A DNA stretch of 64,000 bases, taken from RGIG4079 sp045637505. GTDB lineage: Bacteria > Bacteroidota > Bacteroidia > Bacteroidales > Muribaculaceae. The stretch's first letter is position 1. Each line of letters starts with the position of its first letter. Of this stretch, positions 7,707-16,986 are shown piece after piece. A program made the translations under genes and the position numbers. The notes beneath the pieces are model-generated. The model did no database searches. It saw nothing but the letters and a program-made list of their open reading frames with translations, and was not told where the DNA came from. The stretch spans positions 1-64,000 of the forward strand of contig JAZTZO010000048.1 of NCBI GenBank assembly GCA_045637505.1, given 5' to 3'.

Positions 7707-9074
7707 ATGAGTAAAACACAAAATAACATCAACGAACTTGAAACAAGCCCAGTGGGGCAACTCCTATGGAAATATAGCGTTCCGGCAGTGGTGGGAATGC
7801 TTGTGATGTCGTTATATAGCGTTATTGATCGCATATTTATAGGACAAGGGGTGGGGGCCGATGCTATTGCTGGGCTGGCTATCACTTTCCCAGTGATGAA
7901 TATTTCGGCAGCGATAGGTATTCTCATTGGAGCAGGTGCTGCCGCTCGCATTTCAATATTATTGGGCGCTAAAGATTATCATGGCGCCGATAATGTGCTG
8001 GGTAACACATTGGTATTGATTGTGATAAACGGATTGGTTTATACCTCCCTTTTTGGAATTTTTATCGATGAGATATTAATGCTATTTGGTGCAAGTGAAG
8101 CCACTTTGCCCTATGCTCACGACTTTATGTTGTGGATGCTGCCGGGCATGTTGTTGACCAACATCACATACAGTTTCAATAGCATCATGCGCAGTTCGGG
8201 CTATCCTACTAAAGCGATGATAACGATGATGATAGGGGCTGTTGCGAATGTTATTCTCGCACCTATATTCCTCTTTGTTTTTGATATGGGAATCAAAGGT
8301 GCTGCAATAGCAACCGACATTTCAATGGCAATATCGGGGGCATTTGTGATGGTTCACTTCTTTGACAAAACAAAAACGCTACACTTTGTGCCAGGCACTT
8401 ATCGCTTGCGATGGCGCATTGTGTGGCCCATCATTGCCATAGGGGCTGCTCCAAGCCTTGTGAGTGCTGCAAGTAGCGCCATCACAGCCATTATCAACAC
8501 TACTTTATATAGATATGGTGGCGATGTAGCAGTTGGTGCAGCTGGGATATTCGTCACATATACCTCATTGCTCACAACGGTTGTGGTGGGTATGTGTCAA
8601 GGATTGCAACCTATTATAGGGTATAACTATGGCGCTGGACGCTTGGATAGGCTCAAACGCGCATTTTGGTTGGCAACGGGTGCGAGTGTGTTGATTACAG
8701 TTGTAGGTGCTGCGTTTGGACAATTGTTCCCAGGATTGATTGCTCGTGCATTTACTGTTGATCAAGAGTTGATATCGGCCACAATCAACGCACTATCAAT
8801 ATCGTTGACATTATTCTATGTGGTGGGATTTCAAATCGTTTCCACAACATTCCTTCAATCAATAGGATTGGCAGGGAAATCAATTTTCCTCAGCCTTGTA
8901 CGCCAAGTGATATTTCTCATTCCCTTCTTGATGATATTGCCCAAGTCGTTTGGCCTTGATGGAGTGTGGGCTTCATTCCCCACGGCCGATGTGTTTTCAA
9001 CCACAACTGCAGCCCTAATGATATGGTGGGAAATGCGCCAACTCGGCAAACGAGAACGACTCGTTAGGGGTTGA
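7707..9074 (+). CDS. MATE-family efflux transporter
   Basis: A 455-residue polytopic membrane protein with about twelve hydrophobic segments in two homologous halves, the usual size for the multidrug and toxic-compound extrusion family. The N-terminal half has the 'ALPAVVGML..YSVIDRIFIG' type pattern (here SVPAVVGMLVMSLYSVIDRI) and the family-typical GAGAAARISILLG loop. Such transporters exchange Na+ or H+ for organic cations; the substrate cannot be read from sequence. Transcribed alone; a strong terminator follows. Confidence 0.85.
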   Translation: MSKTQNNINELETSPVGQLLWKYSVPAVVGMLVMSLYSVIDRIFIGQGVGADAIAGLAITFPVMNISAAIGILIGAGAAARISILLGAKDYHGADNVLGNTLVLIVINGLVYTSLFGIFIDEILMLFGASEATLPYAHDFMLWMLPGMLLTNITYSFNSIMRSSGYPTKAMITMMIGAVANVILAPIFLFVFDMGIKGAAIATDISMAISGAFVMVHFFDKTKTLHFVPGTYRLRWRIVWPIIAIGAAPSLVSAASSAITAIINTTLYRYGGDVAVGAAGIFVTYTSLLTTVVVGMCQGLQPIIGYNYGAGRLDRLKRAFWLATGASVLITVVGAAFGQLFPGLIARAFTVDQELISATINALSISLTLFYVVGFQIVSTTFLQSIGLAGKSIFLSLVRQVIFLIPFLMILPKSFGLDGVWASFPTADVFSTTTAALMIWWEMRQLGKRERLVRG

Positions 9075-9121
9075 GAAAGGGAAGATTAGAAATTTTAGAG
9101 ATTGATATTAAACAAATATAT

Positions 9122-9155
9122 AACCCAAGGCGAGCCAATCGGCTCGCCTTGGGTT
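9122..9155. terminator. Terminator hairpin after the MATE gene
   Basis: Perfect 15-base arms 9122-9136 and 9141-9155 with a four-base loop; lies between convergent genes. Confidence 0.75.
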
Positions 9156-9241
9156 GTTTATGATGGGATAGTCTTTGGCTAAATGCGTCTTGTTGAGGAG
9201 TATTGATGTTAATTGTTGAAAGAATCCATGTGCCAAAAATG

Positions 9242-10384
9242 TTATTTTTTCCTCTTTTTACTTGCTTTCTTTTTTTGGGGTGTTTGCTTTTTTTGTTGAG
9301 TGAAGTCTATATAAAACATAATACCAAGAGACGATTGTTTGATGTTGATTTCAAGTTCTTTTTTCTTTGGGAATGTAATCTTATATTCATCGTAGAATTT
9401 ATTATCATCAAGTTTTTGGTATTTTCCGCCTACTGCAACAAACATGTCGCGGAGCTCAATTACCTTAGCTAGGCGTTCATTGTCTTTAGGAATGCGAGCA
9501 TAGAGTTCGTATGATGATTTGCGATAACTAACATCTACTCTGCTCACATTGCAGATTGTGAATCTAATATCACCGATTGTATGAAACATCTCATTGTCGT
9601 TGAATCTATAACAAAAGTGCTCTTTTTCGTTGGCAAAAATATTATCTTTATAATTAGTTATTACTCTATTAGATTTGAGTTGCTCAAGATGGTTGATGAC
9701 TTGTTGCTTATCCCATGAAAGAATGTCAACGGAGTTTTGCATATTTGCGAGTGGGCGTTTTATGATATTTTCAATTTGGGCTAAGATATTTTTTGCCGAT
9801 GAAGATTTATCATACCAAAAGTTTAATGATACATGTATGTTGTTGAGTATCATTCTGATGGTTAGGCCAGGAAATTCTTTAAATGTGAAAGCAGCAGATG
9901 TGGCATAGCCTTTTACCTTGCCAATGCTTTTCCCCCCGGCATTCATGAATGTTATAATAATATTGTTAAATGTAGTTTTGGCATCGGTCGTATTGTCAAA
10001 CCCTCGCACATAAGTGATGCTTCGGTCGTCGTTGGGCTTGAAAATTACTTGTCGAAGGTTAAACATCGGACTATACCCAAAGATGTGTGGATAGCCGGGA
10101 TCGTCGATGAAATCATAAACAACCGATTTGTCTTTTTGTGTGATTATTTCAAGTTCGCCATAGGTTTTTTTATTTACGATATCATCAAATTCTTTGATAG
10201 TCATCGTAGTGAAATCTTTGCTACCATAGGTGAAACTTGGTTGCGTATATGCCAGCTTTATGTGATGACGCACAATGTCGGGACTATCCAGGTCTTGAGC
10301 CGAGAGTTGTGGCGAAAATGCAAAAATGGTTGCGACTATCAACCATGCATAAGTGATTTTTTTGAGTAGAGAATGTTTTTTCAT
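9242..10384 (-). CDS. Exported protein of unknown function
   Basis: The ATG at 10384 gives a 380-residue protein beginning MKKHSLLKK with a signal peptide ending SAQ at about residue 30; the longer reading frame from 10429 overlaps the upstream terminator and is rejected. No family was recognised. The middle holds alternating beta-strand-like segments and the C-terminus is strongly basic (Lys/Gln-rich, last 17 residues). The gene follows the glycosidase-like gene on the same strand but is separated from it by a terminator, so joint expression is uncertain. Confidence 0.6.
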   Translation of the reverse strand: MKKHSLLKKITYAWLIVATIFAFSPQLSAQDLDSPDIVRHHIKLAYTQPSFTYGSKDFTTMTIKEFDDIVNKKTYGELEIITQKDKSVVYDFIDDPGYPHIFGYSPMFNLRQVIFKPNDDRSITYVRGFDNTTDAKTTFNNIIITFMNAGGKSIGKVKGYATSAAFTFKEFPGLTIRMILNNIHVSLNFWYDKSSSAKNILAQIENIIKRPLANMQNSVDILSWDKQQVINHLEQLKSNRVITNYKDNIFANEKEHFCYRFNDNEMFHTIGDIRFTICNVSRVDVSYRKSSYELYARIPKDNERLAKVIELRDMFVAVGGKYQKLDDNKFYDEYKITFPKKKELEINIKQSSLGIMFYIDFTQQKKQTPQKKKASKKRKK

Positions 10385-10414
10385 GGTGTAAACTTGTTTT
10401 TGGTTAATAAAATA

Positions 10415-10448
10415 AAGATGTGAGTCCAATCACACGGACTCACATCTT
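10415..10448 (-). terminator. Terminator of the phosphodiester glycosidase-like gene
   Basis: Thirteen-base arms 10415-10427 and 10436-10448, exact reverse complements, directly after the stop at 10466. Confidence 0.7.
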
Positions 10449-10465
10449 GTATAATAGGGAAGGAA

Positions 10466-12922
10466 TTACTTAATGATAAGTTTGCCTACAGAAGTTGCGT
10501 TTTCGGTGATAACGCGCACGATGTAGATACCTTGGTTAAGGTTGGCAGTTTCGATAGCAGTTGTACCTTCGATAGCGACTGATTCAACCATTGCACCACC
10601 AATGTTGTAGATCTCAACTTGTGCAGCACCTTCGCATTCGATGGTTACAGGAGCGCCAGCTTCGGCAGGGTTGGGGTAGAGTTTAACCTCATTTGTTGGG
10701 CTATTGATGATGTGTTCCACGCCTGTTGGGTCGCCATAGAGTTGTTCAAGAACAGGGATTTGAATATTGTATTCAGTGCCAGTAGTTGAAGTGCCCATAT
10801 CGAAACGAATGTTAGAGATGGTAATAGGATAACTTGCGTTATTTTCTACATCAACAATGCTTGTGAAAGGAACAACAAATGATGTCAATTTGTTTTTAGG
10901 GATATCTTGGTCGGTAATGATGAGGTTTCCGCGGTTGCCAAGTTTGTCGGCAATAGCGATTTGCATTTTTGTGATAGGAGCATCGCCAGGGTTGATGTCA
11001 ACACGCACACCATAAGGCAAGCTGTAGGTGGTAGCTGTGCTTGTTGCAGTGATATAGTTAGAGCGGGCATTAACACCGGTATATGTTAGGTTAAAGCCAG
11101 TTCCGTTAGGAGTCATAGCGATGTTTTTGCCACCCGATTGTTTCAATTTCCAATCATCGGTAACGATTGATGGGAAAATTGCTTGACTTTCGTCTTCGGG
11201 TATTTCGACGGTGATATTTACCTCGTCGGTAAAATTGGGCGATGTTCCTGAAAGTGTAACGCTACCGTTTTTGTAGCCATATACAAGGCCGTCCTCAACA
11301 TTTGCAATATTGGCATCGCTTGAAGCCCAATCAACCGAAGCTGCATTTACTTCATAAGTGAAATTGCCAATAGTCGCGTTCATTTGGATAGGATAACCAC
11401 GACGGTCGTCAACGATGTAAGAGTCAGAGATAAGATTTACATCTGATTTTACGGTTGTAACGAGTTGTTTGGTTTGAATGCCATTATATTCGGCATAAAG
11501 GTAACCTGTGGCTTGTTCATGAGTAGCGGTAAAGATGCCATCTTTCATTGTTCCGATGTGAGGGTCGCAAGTGACAACAGCTTCAGCCACATCTTTGCTC
11601 TTGAGTAGCCCATATTGGTTATAGGCATAAATTACAGGGCGGAATGTTGCTGTGATAGGAACTTTGTAGGCGCGAGGCTCAAATGCGAGAGTTGCAAATG
11701 TGTCATCAACAGGCGCTTTTGAGAAGAAGATAACACCATTTCCTACATAGCGTTCAGTGCCATCCGATACATGGTTTTTGATTTCTTCGTTGATATACAT
11801 ACATGAAGAGCCTCCACCGTCGAGGTTGATACCATCCCATGCTCCAAGGGCTTTCAACACAAGACCTTGGTCGTCGAGAGTGATACCTGCCGAGATTGAT
11901 GAGCGACCATCGATAACAACCGAATAGATTTTAGTTTTTTCTTTATTGATACCCATAAATGTGCGAGGGTGACACTCGGGGTTGCCGATGTTGGTGATTT
12001 CGCCATTTTTGAGTATTATATGACCACTACCACCTATAGCTTCATCAACATCGATATGGTCGGGGAATTCGTTGGTAGAGGTGCGTAGTTGGATAGAGAT
12101 TTCATCACCAGGAGCCATAGCGGCAAGGAAGTCGGCCGATGTGCCCACGCCGTGAAGAATTGCAGCATTTTGAGGGATGGCTGCTTGTCCGGGGTTATCG
12201 CTCACGCTTTCAATTACACACTCAAGTGTGCAATTTGATTTGTAACTGAGGTTAGAGCCATCTTTAGCTTTTATAACTGCTATTTTGCCACCAGTCGAAT
12301 ACATGTTCATGTTTTTACCAAATGCATTGGTGAAAAGTGAAAGCAAGTTGGGGTTAGCAGTGGGGTCGGTAGTAAACTCAAGAGTGAGCATGTTGAGTGT
12401 GTGAAGGCGAGTTGTGTTGCCTTTATGAGTCACAAAACTGTTGAAGTGAACATGGTCAATGTAAGGCACACGATCGGGGGTGAGAACCAACAATGGGTGG
12501 CTCACTGGATTGAACACGATTTCGCCATCGCAATAAAGTCCCATGCGAGATATACCTGTTTGATTTACAGTAGTAGTGAAGAAGTCACCATTGTGAGCAG
12601 CAATCATGTCGTGACCTGGAGAGTTGAAACGAGCATACATGCTTGAAGGGCGTTCGGTAGCAACAGCAGCTTCGCCACCATTCACCACCTGCATATCCAC
12701 ATAGGGATTTGTGAGATCCATCTCAAGCACATGGATGGTCATCGGACGATCGGGAAGACGGTAGAATGCGTATTCGCAACCTGGACCAACACTATGTTTT
12801 GGAATGATAGTGTCAATAACATAGTCTTTGCCATTGACATACATTGTGTTTTGTGCCGATGCAAATGCGCCACATGTAGCAAGTATTGCAACGACCGATA
12901 GAAAACGGTAAAGTCTTTTCAT
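10466..12922 (-). CDS. Secreted phosphodiester glycosidase-like protein with T9SS tail
   Basis: An 818-residue exported protein. Signal peptide about 1-23 (ending SAQ). The region about 60-410 resembles the phosphodiester glycosidase (NAGPA) domain: 'SRMGLYCDGEIVFNP', 'AIGGSGHIILKNGE', and the hallmark DGGGSSCMYIN near residue 368. A bacterial Ig-like segment follows (about 515-575, with WASSDANIANVEDG). The last about 80 residues are a type IX secretion C-terminal domain: VKLYPNPAE, VEIYNIGG, LNQGIYIVRV and terminal KLIIK. The protein is thus predicted to cross the outer membrane by T9SS and be surface-attached or released. NAGPA domains hydrolyse sugar-phosphodiester bonds; the substrate here is unknown. 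Confidence 0.8.
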   Translation of the reverse strand: MKRLYRFLSVVAILATCGAFASAQNTMYVNGKDYVIDTIIPKHSVGPGCEYAFYRLPDRPMTIHVLEMDLTNPYVDMQVVNGGEAAVATERPSSMYARFNSPGHDMIAAHNGDFFTTTVNQTGISRMGLYCDGEIVFNPVSHPLLVLTPDRVPYIDHVHFNSFVTHKGNTTRLHTLNMLTLEFTTDPTANPNLLSLFTNAFGKNMNMYSTGGKIAVIKAKDGSNLSYKSNCTLECVIESVSDNPGQAAIPQNAAILHGVGTSADFLAAMAPGDEISIQLRTSTNEFPDHIDVDEAIGGSGHIILKNGEITNIGNPECHPRTFMGINKEKTKIYSVVIDGRSSISAGITLDDQGLVLKALGAWDGINLDGGGSSCMYINEEIKNHVSDGTERYVGNGVIFFSKAPVDDTFATLAFEPRAYKVPITATFRPVIYAYNQYGLLKSKDVAEAVVTCDPHIGTMKDGIFTATHEQATGYLYAEYNGIQTKQLVTTVKSDVNLISDSYIVDDRRGYPIQMNATIGNFTYEVNAASVDWASSDANIANVEDGLVYGYKNGSVTLSGTSPNFTDEVNITVEIPEDESQAIFPSIVTDDWKLKQSGGKNIAMTPNGTGFNLTYTGVNARSNYITATSTATTYSLPYGVRVDINPGDAPITKMQIAIADKLGNRGNLIITDQDIPKNKLTSFVVPFTSIVDVENNASYPITISNIRFDMGTSTTGTEYNIQIPVLEQLYGDPTGVEHIINSPTNEVKLYPNPAEAGAPVTIECEGAAQVEIYNIGGAMVESVAIEGTTAIETANLNQGIYIVRVITENATSVGKLIIK

Positions 12923-13082
12923 ATAAGGTTAATGTTTTTGTGATTAGTATATTATTGAGTAAAATTACAATATTTACTTTTATTTATAAATAAAAAAAGT
13001 CTTATTTTATGATATATTAACATTGGAATTATAGGCAAAAACAACTAAAAGTTATTAAAAATCGCATTTTAGTGCCGATTTT

Positions 13083-13114
13083 TTTGTGTTTTTTGTGATA
13101 TTGTTGTAATTTTG
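13083..13114 (+). promoter_or_regulatory. Promoter of asd
   Basis: TTTG at 13083-13086 and TAATTTTG at 13107-13114, spacer 20 bases; ATG at 13143. Confidence 0.65.
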
Positions 13115-13142
13115 CGCAGAATTTAATGATTTTATTAGAAAA

Positions 13143-14150
13143 ATGAAAGTAGCAATTGTTGGCGCAAGTGGCGCAGTAGGTCAAGAGTTTTTACGAGTTC
13201 TTGACGAGCAAAATTTCCCTCTTGATGAATTAGTGCTTTTCGGCTCAAGCCGTAGCGCAGGTAAAACATATACATTCCGTGGCAAGGAAATCACGGTAAA
13301 AGAACTTAAGCATAACGATGATTTTAAGGATATTGACATAGCCTTTACATCGGCTGGTGCAGGAACATCTAAAGAGTTTGCCGAAACTATCACCAAATAT
13401 GGCACAATAATGATTGATAATTCAAGCGCATTTCGCATGGATGAAGATGTGCCCTTGGTTGTGCCCGAAGTGAATGGTGATGACGCATTCAATACTCCTC
13501 GCAATATTATTGCTAACCCCAACTGTACTACCATCCAAATGGTTGTGGCTCTTAAACCACTCAACGATATTTCTCCTATCAAACGCGTTCATGTTGCTAC
13601 CTATCAAGCAGCAAGTGGAGCAGGTGCGGCTGCTATGGATGAGTTGGTAAAACAATATGCTCAACTCCAAAATGGCGAAGAGCCTACAGTAGAAAAATTT
13701 GCATATCAGTTGGCTTACAATGTGATACCTCATGTAGATGTGTTCCTCGACAATGGTTACACCAAAGAGGAAATGAAGATGTATCACGAAACAAAGAAAA
13801 TTATGCACTGTCCCGACCTTGATGTGAGCGCTACATGTGTGCGTGTGCCTGTAATGCGTGCTCACTCTGAGGCGATATGGATTGAAACCGAAGCTCCTAT
13901 CTCGGTAGAGCAAGCTCGCGAAGCATTTGCAAAGGGCGAAGGTCTTGTTGTGGTAGATGATCCTGCCAACAAGAAATATCCTATGCCACTCGAAATCGCT
14001 AATCAAGACCCTGTGTATGTGGGACGCATTCGCAAGGATATTACCAACGAAAACGGACTATCATTCTGGGTCGTAGGCGACCAAATCAAGAAAGGTGCAG
14101 CACTCAATGCAGTGCAAATCGCACTCTATATGATTGCCAATAAAAAATAA
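13143..14150 (+). CDS. asd: Aspartate-semialdehyde dehydrogenase
   Basis: A 335-residue NADP-dependent enzyme that reduces L-aspartyl-4-phosphate to aspartate-4-semialdehyde, the branch point for lysine/diaminopimelate, threonine and methionine. Visible: nucleotide-binding GASGAVG (7-13), the catalytic cysteine in NPNCTT (Cys128), and the RVPVMRAHSE segment carrying the catalytic histidine. The length matches the family. Single-gene unit with a good promoter and terminator. Confidence 0.95.
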   Translation: MKVAIVGASGAVGQEFLRVLDEQNFPLDELVLFGSSRSAGKTYTFRGKEITVKELKHNDDFKDIDIAFTSAGAGTSKEFAETITKYGTIMIDNSSAFRMDEDVPLVVPEVNGDDAFNTPRNIIANPNCTTIQMVVALKPLNDISPIKRVHVATYQAASGAGAAAMDELVKQYAQLQNGEEPTVEKFAYQLAYNVIPHVDVFLDNGYTKEEMKMYHETKKIMHCPDLDVSATCVRVPVMRAHSEAIWIETEAPISVEQAREAFAKGEGLVVVDDPANKKYPMPLEIANQDPVYVGRIRKDITNENGLSFWVVGDQIKKGAALNAVQIALYMIANKK

Positions 14151-14204
14151 TAACTCTTGCAATATTGATTAAATAGGTAAATAGAAATTCTCTTACCATA
14201 ACAG

Positions 14205-14237
14205 CGCCCGAGAAGGAACTTCCCCTCGGGCGTTTTT
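14205..14237 (+). terminator. Terminator of asd
   Basis: CGCCCGAG (14205-14212) pairs with CTCGGGCG (14225-14232), followed by TTTTT. Confidence 0.8.
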
Positions 14238-14265
14238 ATGTTTAATGATTAGTGTTCCTTATTCA

Positions 14266-15348
14266 TCAAAATTGAGGATTACCCTTTAATGGAATGAAAA
14301 CTTTTATAAAGTTAATTCCGGTGTAAGAATTCCCTATTTTTTTTAGTTTATAGTCATTAATAGTTGATAGAATTTTTGCAATAGTCTTTTCATTGAGTGC
14401 GTCAGATGCAATCTTTGTTAATATGAGATTTGAACATATTACTTGTCCTGATTTGTCAACTACAATTTCGGCAACTCCAAAATTATCTAATTTATTTAGA
14501 ATTAAAACCGAATTGTCAATGCATTTGTTTATTTTAAGATTTAAATCTGTAATGTAATTTTCTTTAAGTATTTCATCAGAATAAATCGCGTTGGTGCTAG
14601 TATTCGCGTATTTTTCGTTAAGATTATCTCCTTTATCGATATAATATTTTACGCGACTATCTTTGATATATTCGGTTTTGAGTTGGGGCTCAAAATAATT
14701 ATATTTTCTATTATAAATATTAGATAACCCTTGATTTAGTAGGTTGATTAATTTAGGGATGTTTTTTTGTGGGTCTTTGAGTTTTGAACTTTTTGTGTAG
14801 TCTAAATCTTGATAAATTATGACTGATTTCCCTATATAATTAGTGGGATTAATGATTGATATATCGATTTGGCAGCTCCATTTGTCTTTTTGAGGATTGT
14901 AACTTAATGTTATGGCAAAAAGACTTCTAGAAGAAATTAATTTTTTATAAGAGATATATTCATTTTCTTTACTTAATCGTAATTTTGAGGTGTTTTTATG
15001 GATATCTTCGAGTATATTTATTATTGATTTTACATCATCATAAGACATAGATATTCCTAGAGAGGAAATAGCATCTGAAATGTTTAATTTAAGATAATAG
15101 TCTTTTGAAGGACTATTTAACGGGTAATGCTCAAAAAGTGAAATATTGATGTTGCCAATTGAGCCTATTTCTGAGAATACTTTAGTAACCATTGGTGATT
15201 CTTGAATTGAATCGGGTAATGATTTTAAAAACATGTTATAATTTTCACTTTCGTTGCTTTCTGCGTAAATAGAATCATTTATACCTGGAATTTGTGCGTT
15301 TGCGATAAATGAAACAGTAGCAAATAGAATTAAAAATATCTTTTTCAT
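14266..15348 (-). CDS. Exported protein with a TonB-C-like end, unknown function
   Basis: A 360-residue protein, AT-rich compared with its neighbours. Signal peptide about 1-18 (ending ANA). Most of it is unrecognised. The last about 100 residues (region around VAEIVVDKSGQV) resemble the beta-alpha-beta C-terminal domain of TonB-family proteins, but the match is weak and the expected proline-rich linker and membrane anchor are missing. A TATATTTG box lies upstream at 15381-15388. Lone gene; may be accessory. Confidence 0.5.
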   Translation of the reverse strand: MKKIFLILFATVSFIANAQIPGINDSIYAESNESENYNMFLKSLPDSIQESPMVTKVFSEIGSIGNINISLFEHYPLNSPSKDYYLKLNISDAISSLGISMSYDDVKSIINILEDIHKNTSKLRLSKENEYISYKKLISSRSLFAITLSYNPQKDKWSCQIDISIINPTNYIGKSVIIYQDLDYTKSSKLKDPQKNIPKLINLLNQGLSNIYNRKYNYFEPQLKTEYIKDSRVKYYIDKGDNLNEKYANTSTNAIYSDEILKENYITDLNLKINKCIDNSVLILNKLDNFGVAEIVVDKSGQVICSNLILTKIASDALNEKTIAKILSTINDYKLKKIGNSYTGINFIKVFIPLKGNPQF

Positions 15349-15380
15349 AATTTAAAAGGTTGTGATTAAATAACGATATA

Positions 15381-15388
15381 CAAATATA
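15381..15388 (-). promoter_or_regulatory. -7 box of the exported protein gene
   Basis: TATATTTG on the minus strand, 32 bases before the ATG at 15348; fits TAnnTTTG. Confidence 0.5.
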
Positions 15389-15419
15389 CTAATTTTATTT
15401 TAAATCCCCAATAAACGAC

Positions 15420-15450
15420 TCACGCCCGAGAGCGAGGCTATCGGGCGTGA
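15420..15450 (-). terminator. Terminator of the glycogen operon
   Basis: Ten-base arms 15420-15429 and 15441-15450, downstream of the GH57 stop at 15478. Confidence 0.7.
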
Positions 15451-15477
15451 ATGGTGAAATATTATTCTATTGCGAAT

Positions 15478-16950
15478 TTATTTCTTTGTTGCTGCTTTTT
15501 TCTTTGCAGGAGCTTTAGCTGCTGGTTTTTCGGCAGGTTTGGCTTTCTTTGTTGCACATTTTTTTGCTGCAGGTTTTTTGGCAGGAGCAGGAGTTGCTTC
15601 TTCGGCTTCGGCTTTTGCCAATGCTTCGCGCAATTTGTGCTCTTCGTTGAAGTGCTCAATGTTTTTGCGCATTGAGGTCAACTCTTTGTTGAGTGCTTCA
15701 ATTTCTCGTGCTTGGTTGCGAATAGTTGTAAGCAATGCGTTCAACTCTTCGTTTTCGATTGAAAGAGGATATTGTTCTTCTACACGCACGATGAAGTCGG
15801 CAAGCACATTCATGTAGTTAGTGAACGCTTGGAATGGAGTTTCATAGGGAGAGAAGTGGCTATGCACAGCGCCGTCGCTACCATGGCGAGTTGACATATA
15901 GAAGAAGTGGTCGCTTGCTTGGAGGTAGTTCCAATCTTGCTTAATGCGACGGTCATCGCAAAGGCGCACGCGTTCGGCTACCGAATAAAGTTTGTTGAAC
16001 GCTTCATTTTGCAATTTGTTACCAAGCCAAGCCGATGTGTCGCGAGCTTCGTCGGCCCAAGAGATTGGGTGCATTACGCTCAATTCGCCTACAGGCTTGA
16101 TTTTTGATATTGCTTCGCTTGGAGTAATGAAGTCAATGCCAGCCTCGGCAGCAAAGCGAGGAAGTGCTTCGAGGAATTGGAAGATGCCTGTTTCGCGACC
16201 TTGCATTTCGCCAAATGTCTCAAGGTTCATAAACAAGTTTATGATTTGTTCTTCTTGAGGAGTTTCGGCAATCCAATTGATATATTTTTCGGCAGTCAAT
16301 GGGTAAGCATCCCACTCAAAATTGCTGAAACGGAATGCGATATCATCGCTGAGTTTAGAGTTTTTCAACAACATTTTGAGTTTAGGAGCCGAAGCTGCTG
16401 AATATACATAGTTGGGCGATTTCCAACCAAGGATGTGTTTAGCACCTTCGGTGATAACACCTTTATATCCCATAGCAGCGATTTGAGGAGCGAGGTCGTC
16501 GCAATAAATCAACTCGGTGTTGCGGAATACTTTGGGTTTAACACCAAATAGGTCGTTGAGTTTCTTTTCGTGGTCTTTCACTTGCGCCATAAATTCTTCG
16601 GGCTCGGTGAGAGATGAAAGAGAGTGAGCGTAGGTTTCGGCGAGGAACTCAACTTTGCCAGTGTCGGCGAGTTTCTTGAGTAGGTCGATAAATTCGGGCA
16701 CATATTGCTCGCATTGTTCGAGAGCCACACCTGTGATTGAGATAGCACATTTAAATTTGCCTTTACCTTCTTGAATCATATTGAGCAATGTTTCAGCGGC
16801 AGGCATATAGCTACGATATGCTATGCGAGAGATGATGTCATCGTTAGCAAAATCGTCATAATAGTAGTGGTCGTTGCCAATGTCAAAGAAACGATAGCGT
16901 TTCAAGCGAAATGGCTGATGAATCTGGAAATAAAAACAGATTGCTTTCAT
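15478..16950 (-). CDS. GH57 family alpha-amylase-like enzyme with basic tail
   Basis: A 490-residue cytosolic protein. The N-terminal about 400 residues are a glycoside hydrolase family 57 barrel: YFQIHQPFR (7-15) is conserved region 1, and LFMNLETFGEMQ (about 238-249) corresponds to the region that usually reads MDYETFG. After the barrel comes a coiled coil (about 395-440), then a Lys/Ala/Pro-rich tail of about 50 residues with PAKK/AAKK repeats like histone H1. GH57 members act on alpha-1,4-glucans. It is the last gene of an operon with a GT4 glucan synthase and a debranching enzyme, pointing to intracellular glycogen turnover. The Asn where Asp is expected, and the tail, are unusual. Confidence 0.8.
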   Translation of the reverse strand: MKAICFYFQIHQPFRLKRYRFFDIGNDHYYYDDFANDDIISRIAYRSYMPAAETLLNMIQEGKGKFKCAISITGVALEQCEQYVPEFIDLLKKLADTGKVEFLAETYAHSLSSLTEPEEFMAQVKDHEKKLNDLFGVKPKVFRNTELIYCDDLAPQIAAMGYKGVITEGAKHILGWKSPNYVYSAASAPKLKMLLKNSKLSDDIAFRFSNFEWDAYPLTAEKYINWIAETPQEEQIINLFMNLETFGEMQGRETGIFQFLEALPRFAAEAGIDFITPSEAISKIKPVGELSVMHPISWADEARDTSAWLGNKLQNEAFNKLYSVAERVRLCDDRRIKQDWNYLQASDHFFYMSTRHGSDGAVHSHFSPYETPFQAFTNYMNVLADFIVRVEEQYPLSIENEELNALLTTIRNQAREIEALNKELTSMRKNIEHFNEEHKLREALAKAEAEEATPAPAKKPAAKKCATKKAKPAEKPAAKAPAKKKAATKK

Positions 16951-16986
16951 AATCTATATTGTTTTGTTATGTATTTACTGTGTTGA

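Noticed and set aside
15470..15817. Plus-strand frames rich in Phe, Ala and Cys
   Set aside because: They are the complement of the Lys/Ala/Pro-rich tail of the GH57 gene, not independent genes.
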